Source: Agilicoccus flavus (GTDB lineage Bacteria > Actinomycetota > Actinomycetes > Actinomycetales > Dermatophilaceae). Taken from it: a stretch of 64,000 nucleotides of DNA. The DNA is taken from the NCBI RefSeq assembly GCF_014857905.1, contig NZ_JACYXE010000010.1, positions 1-64,000 on the forward strand, in the 5' to 3' direction. The notes below the pieces were generated by a model that worked only from the letters and a program-made list of their open reading frames with translations, had not been told where the DNA came from and ran no database searches. Of the stretch, positions 15,436 to 26,887 are shown one piece after another. Positions within the stretch are counted from its first letter, which is position 1, and every line of letters begins with the position of its first letter. The position numbers and the translations under genes were made by a program.

Positions 15436-17013
15436 ATGGCACGACCCTCGCGCGTCGTGGCGTCGGTGACGGCCGCCGCGCTCGTCGCTCTTGTGGGCTA
15501 CGTGGCCCTCGACGCGGCCGACGTCGTCCCCGGTGTCGTCACCGCGGCCCCGGTTGCCACGCCGACCTCCACGACGACCTCCACGGCGAGCCCCGCGACG
15601 ACACCGACCGGCGACGACGCCCCGCCCACGTCGTCTGCTGCCCCCACGGCCGACCCCGCGGTCGTCCCGACGAGCCCGCCGCTGCCGGGGCTGTCCCCCT
15701 CGGCGCCGATGCCGGACCCGGGCGTGCTCGCCGCCACCCTGACGCCGCTGCTGGCCGCCCCCGCCCTCGGCCCGGGCGCCTCGATCTCGGTGCGCGACGC
15801 CGCCACCGACACCCCGCTGCTCGGGGTGCGCGCGACGCGGCCGGGCGCGCCCGCCTCGAGCACGAAGGTCGTCACGGCGGCCGCGGTCGTCGCCGGGTCG
15901 TCCCCGACCGACCGGTTCACCACCCGCGTGGTCGAGGGGCCCGCGTCCGCCGGGAACCGGGTCGTCGTCCTCGTCGCCGGCGGCGACAACCTCCTCGCGA
16001 CCGGGGCCGGCACGCCGGGGGCCGTGGCCGGCCGGGCCGGGCTCGCCGACCTCGCCGCCGGCGTCGCGCGATCGCTCCGTGCGGGCGACGGACCCGCGGG
16101 GCAGTCGTCACCCGCCGCCTCGCCGACCGCGTCGTCCTCGTCCACGCCCACGGCGCCGGCGCGGCGCGTCACCGTCGTCCTCGACGACCGCCACGCCCGC
16201 GGCCCCGCCCTCGCGCCGGGCTGGGCGCCGGGTGACGTGGCGGTCGGGATCACCGGCCCCGTCGCGATGCTCGGTCTCGCGACCGACCGGGCGATCCCCG
16301 GCCGCCCCGCGAGCGCCGACCCGGCGATGCGGGCCGCCGCGGCGTTCCGCGCGGCCCTGGCGGCGGCCCTCGCGCGTCACGGGGTCGCCGTCGCCCCCGC
16401 GGTTGCCCGCGGCGCGGCCCCGGCCGGGGCGGCCACGCTCGCCTCCGTCGACTCGGCCCCCGTCGTCGACGTCCTCGCGCTCGCCCTCGACGAGTCCGAC
16501 AACGACCTCACCGAGTCGGTGGCCCGGTGGGCCTGCGCGCGGAACGGGGCGCCGGTGACGTTCGCCGGCTGCGCGGGGTGGGTGCGCTCCCGGGCGGTGG
16601 CGCTGGGGCTGCCGCAGGCCGGGCTGCGCCTGCTCGACACGAGCGGGCTGACCCGGGGAACGACCGTTCCCGCCGACACGCTCGCCCGCACGGTCACGCT
16701 CGCGACGACCGGGGCCGAGCCGAACCTCGCCCGGGTCCTCGCGCGCAGCCCGGTGGCCGGGCTGAGCGGCACCCTCGCCGACCGGTACCGCTCCGGCCCC
16801 TCGCGCGCCGGCGCCGGAGTCGTGCGCGCGAAGACCGGGACCCTGACCGGCGTGAGCACCCTGACGGGTACGGTCGTCAGCAAGGACGGTCGGCTGCTCG
16901 CGTTCTCGATCGTCGCCGACTCGGCCCCACCTTCGGGTACGCTCGCGGCCCGCGCGGCCCTCGACCGGGTCGCCACGACGCTCGCGGCCTGCGGCTGTCG
17001 GTCGGCGGGGTGA
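15436..17013 (+). CDS. dacB: D-alanyl-D-alanine carboxypeptidase/endopeptidase (PBP4, peptidase S13)
   Basis: 525 residues. A cleavable signal or N-terminal anchor (VVASVTAAALVALVGYVALDA) is followed by about 60 Thr/Ser/Pro-rich residues and the S13 penicillin-binding domain. The three active-site motifs are present: SSTK in PGAPASSTKVV, SDN in DESDNDLTESVARW, and KTG in VRAKTGTLTGV. It trims or cuts peptidoglycan peptides outside the membrane. A Ser/Thr-rich insert (about residues 225-240) interrupts the domain. Start ATG after GGGAGG. It heads the conserved actinobacterial run dacB / DUF2342 / tilS / hpt / ftsH / fol. Confidence 0.95.
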   Translation: MARPSRVVASVTAAALVALVGYVALDAADVVPGVVTAAPVATPTSTTTSTASPATTPTGDDAPPTSSAAPTADPAVVPTSPPLPGLSPSAPMPDPGVLAATLTPLLAAPALGPGASISVRDAATDTPLLGVRATRPGAPASSTKVVTAAAVVAGSSPTDRFTTRVVEGPASAGNRVVVLVAGGDNLLATGAGTPGAVAGRAGLADLAAGVARSLRAGDGPAGQSSPAASPTASSSSTPTAPARRVTVVLDDRHARGPALAPGWAPGDVAVGITGPVAMLGLATDRAIPGRPASADPAMRAAAAFRAALAAALARHGVAVAPAVARGAAPAGAATLASVDSAPVVDVLALALDESDNDLTESVARWACARNGAPVTFAGCAGWVRSRAVALGLPQAGLRLLDTSGLTRGTTVPADTLARTVTLATTGAEPNLARVLARSPVAGLSGTLADRYRSGPSRAGAGVVRAKTGTLTGVSTLTGTVVSKDGRLLAFSIVADSAPPSGTLAARAALDRVATTLAACGCRSAG

Positions 17014-17091
17014 GCCCGGCCGACCATCCACCAGCACCGCCAGCCACCGCCGTCAGCGCCCCACCCCCCGCGCCGCGGCCGAGAGGACGAC

Positions 17092-18195
17092 ATGACCCGC
17101 ACTCCGCAGCCGACCGCCGCCGGCGGCCCGACCTCCCTCGTCGACTGGGCCTTCGCGAAGTCGGCGGCGCGCCGGGTCACCCCCGCCGGGCCGGCCGTCG
17201 ATCCGGCCCAGGCCCGGGAGGTCGTCGCCGCCCTCAAGCGGGCCGCGCTCGATGCGCGGGGTCCCGTGGCCGAGACCGCCCGGCTGCAGACACCGCCGGA
17301 GGCGCCCTCGGCCCTCGTCGTCGACCGGCCCACGTGGATCGACGTCAACGTCGACTCGTTCGCGACGATCATCGACCCCGCCCTGAGCGCGGCCATCGAG
17401 CGCCAGAACAGCCGCACGGGCGCGCGCCCCATGTCTCCGCTCGTCGCCCGCGTCGGCGGGAAGCTCACGGGGACCGAACTCGCCGGGCTCCTCTCGTTCG
17501 TCTCGACGAAGGTCCTCGGCCAGTACGAGCTCGCGCCCGGCCGACCGGCCGGCTCGGCGCGCCTGCTGCTCGTCGCTCCGAACGTGCTCGCCGCCGAGCG
17601 GGAGCTGGGCGTCGACCCCGACGACTTCCGCCTCTGGGTCTGCCTGCACGAGGAGACCCACCGGGTCCAGTTCACGGCCGTGCCGTGGCTGCGCGACCAC
17701 ATGGTCGAGGCCAGTCGCTCCACCGCGCGTGACCTCGCGCCCGAAGCCGACCTCCTGCTCGATCGCCTCAAGCACGCGGCCGGCCACGTCGGCGACGTGC
17801 TGCGCCCCGGCGGGAACGGCCTCGCCGAGCTCTTCCTCACCCCCGAACAGCGGGACCGGCTCGCCCGGGTCACCGCCACGATGGCCCTCCTCGAGGGGCA
17901 CGCCGACGTGATCATGGACGACGTCGGCCCGAAGATCGTGCCGAGCGTCGCCCACATCCGCGCCGTGTTCGACCGGCGCCGCGAGGGCCTCGGCATGCTC
18001 GACGTCACCCTGCGCCGCCTGCTCGGACTCGAGGCCAAGATGGCGCAGTACCGCGACGGCGCCGCGTTCGTGCGCACCGTCGTCGACCGGGTCGGCATCG
18101 ACGGGTTCAACGCCGTGTGGACCTCGCCCGACACGCTCCCGACGCCCGACGAGATCACCGACCCCGCCGCCTGGGTGGCCCGGGTCCACGGCTGA
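17092..18195 (+). CDS. zinc-dependent metalloprotease-like protein, DUF2342 family
   Basis: 367 residues. The family is named for association with F420-producing actinobacteria, although the gene also occurs beyond them. The zinc motif HEETHRVQF (HExxH form) lies about residue 187, followed by the downstream acidic segment [14 protein letters not shown], which probably gives the third ligand. [15 protein letters not shown] at the N-terminus and [11 protein letters not shown] near the end are family hallmarks. No signal peptide. It stands between dacB and tilS as in many actinobacteria. Its substrate is unknown. Confidence 0.9.
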   Translation: MTRTPQPTAAGGPTSLVDWAFAKSAARRVTPAGPAVDPAQAREVVAALKRAALDARGPVAETARLQTPPEAPSALVVDRPTWIDVNVDSFATIIDPALSAAIERQNSRTGARPMSPLVARVGGKLTGTELAGLLSFVSTKVLGQYELAPGRPAGSARLLLVAPNVLAAERELGVDPDDFRLWVCLHEETHRVQFTAVPWLRDHMVEASRSTARDLAPEADLLLDRLKHAAGHVGDVLRPGGNGLAELFLTPEQRDRLARVTATMALLEGHADVIMDDVGPKIVPSVAHIRAVFDRRREGLGMLDVTLRRLLGLEAKMAQYRDGAAFVRTVVDRVGIDGFNAVWTSPDTLPTPDEITDPAAWVARVHG

Positions 18196-18205
18196 GGCGC
18201 GGCCC

Positions 18206-19288
18206 GTGCCCGGCCCGCCGCCCGCGGTGGCCGCCGTCCGCGTCGCCGTCCGCGCCGCGTTGCGCGCGTGCGCCGCGGGGGATCGCGGCGAGGCTGTCCC
18301 GGCCGCGGCCTCCGCCGTCGGCGGTACGTCGGGCAGCGTCGTCCCGGCCGATCCCTCCGGCGCGTCCGGTGCGCCGCTCGCGCTCGTCGCCTGCAGCGGC
18401 GGCCCGGACTCGCTCGCGCTCGCGGCCGGCGCGGCGTTCGAGGCGCCGCGGGCCGGGTGGCGCGCCGGGGCCGTCGTCGTCGACCACGGCCTCCAGGACG
18501 GGTCGGGGGCCGTGGCCGAGGCCGCGGCCACGGCGTGTGCCGCCCTCGGCCTCGATCCCGTCCTCGTCGAGGCCGTCGACGTGGGCGCCGGGGGGCGGGG
18601 GCCGGAGGCCGCGGCGCGGAGCGCCCGGTATGCCGCGCTCGACGCCGCCGCGCGGCAGACCGGGGCCCGCGTCGTCCTGCTCGGGCACACCCTCGACGAC
18701 CAGGCCGAACAGGTGCTGCTCGGGCTGGCCCGCGGATCCGGCGCCCGCTCGCTGGGCGGGATGGCCCCCCGACGCGGCCGCTACCTCCGTCCTCTGCTCG
18801 CCCTTCGTCGGGCCGAGACTCGAGCCGCGTGCGCCGAGGCCGGCCTCACCCCGTGGCGCGACCCGCACAACGACGACCCCGCGTTCACGCGCGTACGGGC
18901 GCGCCGCGCCCTCGCGGCCCTGGAGGACGACCTCGGGCCCGGCCTGAGCGCGGCGCTCGCCCGGAGCGCCGATCTGCTGCGCGACGACGCCGACCTCCTC
19001 GACGACCTCGCCTCCGCGGCCCGCGCAGACCTCGGGCCCGCTCCCTGGCCCGCCGCGCGGCTGGCGGAGCTGCCGCGCGCGATCCGCGGGCGCCTGTGGC
19101 GCCGGCTCGCGTTCGAGGCCGGCTGCCCGCCCGGGGACGTGAGCGCGGAGCACGTCGCGGCGCTCGACGCGCTCGTCACCCGCTACCGCGGGCAGGGGCC
19201 CGTCGCCCTCCCCGGCAGCGCACGCGGCACGCGGCGCGCGGGCGGCGTGACGATCACCGGCCCGGGTCGGGTTGAATGGGCGCCATGA
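18206..19288 (+). CDS. tilS: tRNA(Ile)-lysidine synthase TilS
   Basis: 360 residues from a GTG. TilS attaches lysine to C34 of the CAU-anticodon isoleucine tRNA so that it reads AUA. The ATP-pyrophosphatase P-loop SGGPDS is at residues 64-69, unusually far in because of an about 55-residue Ala/Gly-rich N-terminal extension; the true start may lie further downstream. [29 protein letters not shown] and the C-terminal domain complete the family picture. It starts 10 bp after the DUF2342 gene. Confidence 0.94.
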   Translation: MPGPPPAVAAVRVAVRAALRACAAGDRGEAVPAAASAVGGTSGSVVPADPSGASGAPLALVACSGGPDSLALAAGAAFEAPRAGWRAGAVVVDHGLQDGSGAVAEAAATACAALGLDPVLVEAVDVGAGGRGPEAAARSARYAALDAAARQTGARVVLLGHTLDDQAEQVLLGLARGSGARSLGGMAPRRGRYLRPLLALRRAETRAACAEAGLTPWRDPHNDDPAFTRVRARRALAALEDDLGPGLSAALARSADLLRDDADLLDDLASAARADLGPAPWPAARLAELPRAIRGRLWRRLAFEAGCPPGDVSAEHVAALDALVTRYRGQGPVALPGSARGTRRAGGVTITGPGRVEWAP

Positions 19289-19387
19289 GCGTGGCGCCGC
19301 CGAGGCCGGCGACGCGGCGCTCGCGCAGACCACGGTGATCCCGCCCGAGAGCGGGCACCGACGACCGCCAACCGCAAGGAGTGGGAC

Positions 19388-19939
19388 GTGGACGCAGAGC
19401 ACATGGGGGCCGACCTCGAGAAGGTCCTCCTCACGCAGGAGCAGATCCATGCCCGGCTGGAGGAGATGGCGACCCAGGTGTGGTCGGACTACGAGGGCAA
19501 GGACCTGCTGCTCGTCGGGGTGCTCAAGGGCGCCGTCGTCGTCGTCGCCGACCTCATGCGCGCCCTGCCGGGCTCGGCCCCGATGGACTGGATGGCGATC
19601 TCGTCCTACGGCTCCGGGACGAAGAGCTCGGGCGTCGTGCGCATCCTCAAGGACCTCGACACCGACATCACCGGCAAGGACGTCCTCATCGTCGAGGACA
19701 TCGTCGACTCCGGACTCACGCTGAGCTGGATCAAGGCCAACCTCGCCTCCCGCAAGGCCGCGTCGGTCGAGATCCTCACCCTCCTGCGCAAGCCCGACGC
19801 CGCGAAGGTCGACGTCGACGTCCGCTACGTCGGCTTCGACATCCCCAACGAGTTCGTCGTCGGCTACGGCCTCGACTACGCCGAGCGCTATCGCAACCTG
19901 CGCTGCGTCGGCACCCTCGCGCCGCACGTCTACTCCTGA
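19388..19939 (+). CDS. hpt: hypoxanthine phosphoribosyltransferase
   Basis: 183 residues. It salvages hypoxanthine (and guanine) to IMP/GMP using PRPP. The PRPP loop [16 protein letters not shown] is at about residues 98-112, with [18 protein letters not shown] and the C-terminal [25 protein letters not shown] typical of Hpt. The GTG at 19388 has AAGGAG 6 nt upstream; an ATG 15 nt later is the alternative. Lies between tilS and ftsH as in many Gram-positives. Confidence 0.97.
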   Translation: MDAEHMGADLEKVLLTQEQIHARLEEMATQVWSDYEGKDLLLVGVLKGAVVVVADLMRALPGSAPMDWMAISSYGSGTKSSGVVRILKDLDTDITGKDVLIVEDIVDSGLTLSWIKANLASRKAASVEILTLLRKPDAAKVDVDVRYVGFDIPNEFVVGYGLDYAERYRNLRCVGTLAPHVYS

Positions 19940-20036
19940 CCCGGCTGCACGGCCCCGCCACGGGCATCCGAGGCATCCCGGGAACGCCCCAGGAACACGG
20001 CGGTGACGGTGCACGTTGGCGGAGAGCGAAGGAGTG

Positions 20037-20053
20037 GGCCCGCATGGCGGGCC
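20037..20053. terminator. small hairpin after hpt, possible terminator or attenuator
   Basis: GGCCCGC-ATG-GCGGGCC, a 7-bp perfect stem with a 3-nt loop, in the 190-bp gap between hpt and ftsH. Confidence 0.35.
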
Positions 20054-20129
20054 GCCTCGGGCGCCGCGCCGGTGCCCCGCAGAACGATCGACGACTAGAA
20101 GGGACGGGGCCGTCGGCCCTCAGGCATCC

Positions 20130-22128
<1,999 letters not shown>

Positions 22129-22142
<14 letters not shown>

Positions 22143-22800
22143 CGCGGACCCGGACCGGGGTCCGGAGGGTCAGGGACCCGCATCGGATACCCGGTCGGAG
22201 CCCGAGGAGTCGGCGCCCCGGCCGGGTCCGGTGGACGTCCCCCGCGCCCAGGCGGCCGTCCGCGAGCTGCTGTTCGCCGTCGGCGAGGACCCCGACCGTG
22301 ACGGGCTGCGGGAGACCCCGGCCCGGGTGGCCCGCGCGTACACCGAGCTGTTCGCCGGGTTGCGCCAGCGCCCGGAGGACGTGCTGACCACGACGTTCGA
22401 GATGGACCACGACGAGCTCGTGCTCGTCAGCGACATCGAGGTCTACTCCACGTGCGAGCACCACCTCGTGCCGTTCCACGGCGTGGCGCACGTGGGCTAC
22501 ATCCCCGCGCGCAACGGCCGGATCACCGGGCTGAGCAAGCTGGCCCGCCTCGTCGACGTGTTCGCCCGCCGGCCGCAGGTGCAGGAGCGGCTGACGAGCG
22601 AGATCGCCGACGCCCTCGTCGAGCACCTGCGCCCCCGCGGCGTCATCGTCGTCGTCGAGTGCGAGCACCTGTGCATGTCGATGCGCGGCGTCCGCAAGCC
22701 GGGCGCCCGCACGACGACGTCGACGGTCCGCGGGCAGCTCCGGGACCCGGCGACGCGCGCCGAGGCCATGTCGCTCGTCCTGCGAGGGCGTCGCGGATGA
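22129..22800 (+). CDS. folE: GTP cyclohydrolase I
   Basis: 223 residues from a GTG inside the ftsH tail. First enzyme of folate synthesis, converting GTP to dihydroneopterin triphosphate. The zinc-site motif [12 protein letters not shown] (Cys109) and the later [20 protein letters not shown] with its second Cys are both present; about 30 hydrophilic N-terminal residues are extra. Coupled to ftsH by a 14-bp overlap and to folP by ATGA, so the fol genes are probably translated from the ftsH transcript. Confidence 0.97.
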
Positions 22801-23636
22801 CCCTCGTCATGGGCATCGTCAACGTCACCCCCGACTCCTTCAGTGACGGCGGGCGGTGGTTCGACGAGGACGCGGCGGTCGCGCACGGACTCGAGCTCGC
22901 GCGCCAGGGCGCCGATCTCGTCGACGTCGGCGGCGAGTCGACCCGGCCCGGCGCCGCGCGCCCCGACGTGGCCGAGGAGACCCGCCGCGTCGTCCCCGTC
23001 GTCGACCGGCTCGTCCAGGCCGGCCTGCGGGTCAGCGTCGACACGATGCGCACCTGCGTGGCCCGCGCCTGCGTCGAGCGCGGGGCGGTCCTCGTCAACG
23101 ACGTCAGCGGCGGTCTCGCCGACCCGGACATGGCGGGGTTCGTCGCCGACGCGGGGGTCGACTACGTCGCGATGCACTGGCGCGGGCACAGCGCCGACAT
23201 GCAGTCGCGCGCCGTGTACGACGACGTCGTCGCCGACGTCCGCCGCGAGCTCGGTGAGCGGGTCGAGGAGCTCGTCGCCGCCGGCGTCGCCCGCGAGCGG
23301 ATCGTCCTCGACCCCGGTCTCGGGTTCGGCAAGACGGCCGAGCACAACTGGAGCCTGCTCGCCGGGCTCGACCGGCTGAGCGAGCTCGGCCTGCCCCTCC
23401 TGCTCGGCACCTCCCGCAAGACCTTCCTCGGGCGGCTTCTGGCCGGTCCCGACGGTGCGCCCGCTCCGCCCGACGCGCGGGACGCCGCCACCGCCGCGAC
23501 GAGCGTCGTGTGCGCGCAGGCCGGGGTGTGGTGCGTCCGGGTGCACGACGTGCCGTCGACCGTGGCGGCGCTGCGCGTGGTCCGCGCGGTGTCGCACGCC
23601 GGGGCGGGCGCGGCGGCGGCGGGGGGCTCCGCGTGA
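22797..23636 (+). CDS. folP: dihydropteroate synthase
   Basis: 279 residues. Joins p-aminobenzoate to the pterin pyrophosphate; target of sulfonamides. Both signatures are present: [17 protein letters not shown] at the N-terminus and [30 protein letters not shown] and GTSRKTFLG complete the TIM barrel active site. Start overlaps the folE stop by ATGA, and its stop overlaps the next GTG (GTGA). Confidence 0.97.
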   Translation: MTLVMGIVNVTPDSFSDGGRWFDEDAAVAHGLELARQGADLVDVGGESTRPGAARPDVAEETRRVVPVVDRLVQAGLRVSVDTMRTCVARACVERGAVLVNDVSGGLADPDMAGFVADAGVDYVAMHWRGHSADMQSRAVYDDVVADVRRELGERVEELVAAGVARERIVLDPGLGFGKTAEHNWSLLAGLDRLSELGLPLLLGTSRKTFLGRLLAGPDGAPAPPDARDAATAATSVVCAQAGVWCVRVHDVPSTVAALRVVRAVSHAGAGAAAAGGSA

Positions 23637-24589
23637 GCGGCGACCGGATCGAGATCCGCGGCGTGACCGCGCGCGGCCGGCACGGGGTGCTGCCGCACGA
23701 GAAGACGACTCCGGCGCCCTTCGTCGTCGACGTCGACCTGTGGGTCGACCTCGCGGCGGCCGGTGCGAGCGACGACCTCGCCGACACGGTCAGCTACGCG
23801 GACGTGGCCGCCGACGTCGTGCGCATCGTCGAGGGCGACTCCGTCGACCTCATCGAGACCCTCGCGGCCCGGATCGCCGACGCCGCCCTCGCCGCCCCGC
23901 TCGTCGAGGCGGCGCAGGTGTGCGTCCACAAGCCGGAGGCGCCCGTGGGGGTGCCGTTCGGGGACGTCGCGGTCCGCGTCGTCCGGGAGGCCGACCGCCC
24001 CGTCGTGGTCGCGCTCGGGGCCAACCTCGGGGACGCCGCGGCCGTGCTCGCGGAGGCGGTGGGCCGGGTGGAGGCGCTCGACGGCGTGCGGGTCACCGGG
24101 GTGTCGCCCCTGTTCCAGACCGACCCCGTCGGCGGGCCCGACCAGGGCGTCTACCTCAACGCCGTGCTCGTGGGGCGGACCCGGCTGCACCCGCGCACCC
24201 TGCTCGCCCGCCTGCACCGGATCGAGGCCGACGCCGGCCGGCGTCGCGACGTGCGGTGGGGGCCGCGCACCCTCGACCTCGACCTGATCGCGGTGGGCGA
24301 CCCCGGCGGGCCCGGCCACCTGACCTCCGCCGACCCCGCGCTGACCTTGCCGCACCCGCGGGCGCACGAGCGGGCGTTCGTGCTGATCCCGTGGTCCGTC
24401 GTCGACCCGTGGGCCCGCCTGCGGCGCCCCGACGGCTCCGCGGCGGCCGTCGCCGACCTCGCCTCCGAGGTCGTGGGGCGCGACCCCGCCGCCGTCGGCG
24501 TGCGCCCCGGCCCCGCGTGGCCGGGCGTGCGGGCCGGCCTGGTCCGAGGGACCCATGGGACCCATGACACCCACGAGACTCATGGATGA
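23633..24589 (+). CDS. folK: fused dihydroneopterin aldolase / HPPK (FolB-FolK)
   Basis: 318 residues combining two consecutive folate steps. Residues 1-about 120 are FolB (RIEIRGVTARGRHGVLPHEK, VSYADVAADVVRIVEG with the catalytic Lys in VCVHKPEAPVG). From about 123 it is FolK (VVALGANLGD, SPLFQTDPVGGPDQ, RRRDVRWGPRTLDLDLIAVGD, LPHPRAHERAFVLIPW). There is no stop or start between them. The tail (GTHGTHDTHETHG) is a low-complexity run from a near-repeat of ACCCATGG/ACCCATGA, within the overlap with the next gene. GTG start overlapping folP. Confidence 0.93.
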   Translation: MSGDRIEIRGVTARGRHGVLPHEKTTPAPFVVDVDLWVDLAAAGASDDLADTVSYADVAADVVRIVEGDSVDLIETLAARIADAALAAPLVEAAQVCVHKPEAPVGVPFGDVAVRVVREADRPVVVALGANLGDAAAVLAEAVGRVEALDGVRVTGVSPLFQTDPVGGPDQGVYLNAVLVGRTRLHPRTLLARLHRIEADAGRRRDVRWGPRTLDLDLIAVGDPGGPGHLTSADPALTLPHPRAHERAFVLIPWSVVDPWARLRRPDGSAAAVADLASEVVGRDPAAVGVRPGPAWPGVRAGLVRGTHGTHDTHETHG

Positions 24590-25091
24590 GCGCGGGGGCC
24601 TGCGGGCCCGCACCCTGCTCACGGTGGCGCTCGTCGCGGCCGCGCTGACGCACGCCGGTCTCACCCTGTGGGCCCGGGCCCAGGGCAGCACGCCGCCACC
24701 GTCGTGGGCCGCCGGCCTGCTCCTCGGCGCGTTCGCCGCCGCCCTCGTCGTCGCCGGCCGCCGGATCCGCGCGACCCGGCGCGGGACGGCGCCGCGCCCG
24801 GTGCACCCGATCGCCGCCTACCGTGTCCTGCTCCTGTCCCAGGCGAGCGCCCTGACCGGCGCCCTCGTCGTCGGCGCCTACGCGGTCGTGTGCGCCCGCA
24901 CCCTGCCGGATCTCGCGGCCGCCTCGGCCCGCGCCGACCTCGTCTCGGGGGTCGTGACCGTGCTCGGCGGGGCGGCGCTCGTGGCGGCCGGCCTGTGGGT
25001 GCAGCGCGTGTGCCGCATCGATCCACCGGAGGGCGACCCGAGCGAGACGGTCGGCCCGCTGCGGCCCGGAGAGCCGGAACGGGGCCGTTGA
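24555..25091 (+). CDS. DUF3180 membrane protein
   Basis: 178 residues with four hydrophobic helices (LLTVALVAAALTHAGLTLW, AAGLLLGAFAAALVVAG, LLLSQASALTGALVVGAYA, LVSGVVTVLGGAALVAAGLWVQRV). DUF3180 proteins follow folK in many actinobacteria; their role is unknown. The start is uncertain: ATGs at 24555, 24564 and 24582 are all in frame, and the first two fall within the low-complexity folK tail. The first is listed because GAGGGA lies just before it. Confidence 0.85.
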   Translation: MGPMTPTRLMDERGGLRARTLLTVALVAAALTHAGLTLWARAQGSTPPPSWAAGLLLGAFAAALVVAGRRIRATRRGTAPRPVHPIAAYRVLLLSQASALTGALVVGAYAVVCARTLPDLAAASARADLVSGVVTVLGGAALVAAGLWVQRVCRIDPPEGDPSETVGPLRPGEPERGR

Positions 25092-25184
25092 CGGGCCCCG
25101 CACCCGCCGTGCGGGCCGGCCCGATTCGGTCCGGGCCCTCCGCAGGGGGTGTCCCGCACCGTCGGGGCGGGTAGGGGAGTGGTC

Positions 25185-26090
25185 ATGGAACGCGCAGGTT
25201 GGATCGAGCGATCCCATGCGCGTCTGCGCGTAGGGGTGATCGGCGCGGGGCGTGTGGGCGCGGTGCTGGGGGCCGCCCTCGACGCCGTCGGCCATCAGGT
25301 CGTCGCGGTGTCGGGGCTGAGCGACGAGAGTCGCCGACGGGCCCTCGACCTGCTGCCCGGGGTCCCCATCACGCCCGTCGAGGACACCGTCGAGGCCGCG
25401 GATCTCGTGCTCCTCGCCGTCCCGTCCCGCGAGCTGCCCGGCCTCGTGTCGGGGTTGTCGAAGCGCGGGGTCTGGCGCGCGGGGCAGATCGTCGCCCACA
25501 CCGGGGCCCGGTACGGCATCGAGGTGTTCGAGCCGGCGCTCGCCTCGCACGTGCTCCCGATCGCCTGGCATCCGGCGATGCGGTTCACGGGCACCCTCGT
25601 CGACCTCGAGCGCCTCCCCGAGTCCTCGATCGTCGTGACGACCTCCGACGTGCTGCGCCCCATCGGCGAGGCCCTCGTCATCGAGATGGGCGCGGAGCCG
25701 GTCTGGGTCCACGAGCGGGACCGGGCGACGTACGCCGCGGCCGTGGCGCACGCGGCCTCGCTGCTGCCGGTGCTCGTCGAGCAGGCGGCCGAGGTGATGG
25801 AGGCGGCCCACGTGCCGGGCGGGCGTCGGGTGCTCGGCCCACTCATGCTCACCGCGCTGGAGGAGTCCCTGCGCCGCTCGGGACCCGGTGCCCACCTCGA
25901 CGCCCTCGACGACGAGGACGGCCTGCGGGCCGACCTGCGTGAGCTCGACGACCTCGCGCCGGAGTCGAGCGCCGTGCATCTCGCGATGACGCGAGCCGCT
26001 GCCTCGCGCGCCTTCTCGGACGGACGCATCGACGAGGCGCAGGCCAACCGCCTGCTCGGGTTGCTCGGTTCGGGGCGCCCGTCGGCCTGA
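25185..26090 (+). CDS. Rossmann-like / DUF2520 domain protein
   Basis: 301 residues. N-terminal dinucleotide-binding fold (VGVIGAGRVGAVLGAALDAVGHQV, about residues 15-37) followed by a 6PGDH/ketopantoate-reductase-like C-terminal domain (LPIAWHPAMRFTGT; ALEESLRRSGPGAHLDALDDEDGLRADL). In actinobacteria the gene commonly precedes panC and may take part in pantothenate synthesis, but panC is not here. The ATG at 25185 has GGGGAG about 10 nt upstream. The catalytic role is not established by sequence alone. Confidence 0.88.
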   Translation: MERAGWIERSHARLRVGVIGAGRVGAVLGAALDAVGHQVVAVSGLSDESRRRALDLLPGVPITPVEDTVEAADLVLLAVPSRELPGLVSGLSKRGVWRAGQIVAHTGARYGIEVFEPALASHVLPIAWHPAMRFTGTLVDLERLPESSIVVTTSDVLRPIGEALVIEMGAEPVWVHERDRATYAAAVAHAASLLPVLVEQAAEVMEAAHVPGGRRVLGPLMLTALEESLRRSGPGAHLDALDDEDGLRADLRELDDLAPESSAVHLAMTRAAASRAFSDGRIDEAQANRLLGLLGSGRPSA

Positions 26091-26172
26091 CCCCGGCACG
26101 CCGGGGTGGCGCGGCCCCGAATGGGTGCGGTGAGCGCGTCCGCGGGGGTACTCGCGCGCTCTGCGACGCGCG

Positions 26173-26178
26173 TAGAAT
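26173..26178 (+). promoter_or_regulatory. -10 element TAGAAT, long leader
   Basis: TAGAAT in the 277-bp gap after the DUF2520 gene. Transcription from here would give a leader of about 180 nt before the small membrane gene at 26368, containing the hairpin at 26240. Confidence 0.4.
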
Positions 26179-26239
26179 CCACGGGGACGAGCCGATGCCG
26201 ATATGTCCTTATCGAGGGTTTGCGGTGGCTCGCGATGCT

Positions 26240-26260
26240 TCTCCGGTCGCATCCCGGAGA
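26240..26260 (+). other. leader hairpin
   Basis: TCTCCGG-TCGCATC-CCGGAGA, a 7-bp perfect stem with a 7-nt loop in the leader of the small membrane gene. Its function is unknown. Confidence 0.35.
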
Positions 26261-26367
26261 TATTCGCCCCGGTCGACGCGCCCCGTTCGCCCGACCGATC
26301 GGTTCCGCTCCGCCACGCCAGACCCGACGCGCGCGGACACCCGGCACGAGAAGAACAGGGAAGAGCG

Positions 26368-26586
26368 ATGAACGACGTGTGGCCCTACCTCATGGCGCTG
26401 GCCCCGCCGGTCGGTGTCGGCTTCCTCTTCTACCTCGTCATCAAGGCGATCGTCGAGGGCGACCGCAAAGAGCGACTTGCGCAATCCCGCTGGGAGGCGC
26501 AACACGGCGACGCCGCGGGCGGGACCGCGCCGCACGAGCCCCCCGCGGATCGGCTGCCCGACGCGCGCACGCGTCACGACGGCTGA
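26368..26586 (+). CDS. small single-span membrane protein upstream of lsr2
   Basis: 72 residues. One N-terminal transmembrane helix (VWPYLMALAPPVGVGFLFYLVIKAIV) is followed by a charged segment (EGDRKERLAQSRWE) and a Pro/His-rich tail. The ATG has GGGAAGAG about 5 nt upstream. Small proteins of this build occur next to lsr2 or lysS in related actinobacteria; no function is known to me. An in-frame ATG at 26203 would add an Arg/Pro-rich leader without protein character, so the later start is preferred. Confidence 0.75.
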   Translation: MNDVWPYLMALAPPVGVGFLFYLVIKAIVEGDRKERLAQSRWEAQHGDAAGGTAPHEPPADRLPDARTRHDG

Positions 26587-26887
26587 ATCCCGCCGGCCTG
26601 TCCGGCCGCGATCGACGCCACCGGAGAATGTCCCTGAGTCCCGGGCACATCCGGCACTCGCCGGAGTTTCTCGGCGCCTCGACCTGTGCGTTCTCCAGGC
26701 CCCCACCTGCGCGGGGTGCAGGGATGAATGAGTCCCAATCGGGCGATCAGTGAGAGCGGTCGAGAAACGCGTCGTTCGGGTGGTGTGGGTGACTTTTCTT
26801 CACGTCCATTTATCACTAGGCTGACGGTGGACCGGCCGGATAAGCGATACAGCTCCGGCACAGTTTCCTCAGTGACGGAGAAAATTC
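26587..26887. other. 301-bp regulatory region upstream of lsr2
   Basis: Apart from the promoter at 26794-26822 I see no gene or RNA. The last 130 bp become markedly A/T-richer than the surroundings, as expected for a region that Lsr2 itself may bind. Confidence 0.5.
26794..26822 (+). promoter_or_regulatory. lsr2 promoter
   Basis: TTTTCT (-35, 26794-26799), a 17-bp spacer and TAGGCT (-10, 26817-26822) give a leader of about 60 nt before lsr2. The spacer CGTCCATTTATCAC is A/T-rich for this genome. Confidence 0.5.

Noticed and set aside
26203-26367. N-terminal extension of the small membrane protein starting at 26203
   Set aside because: The added residues are Arg/Pro-rich without hydrophobic or conserved character, and GGGAAGAG supports the later ATG.
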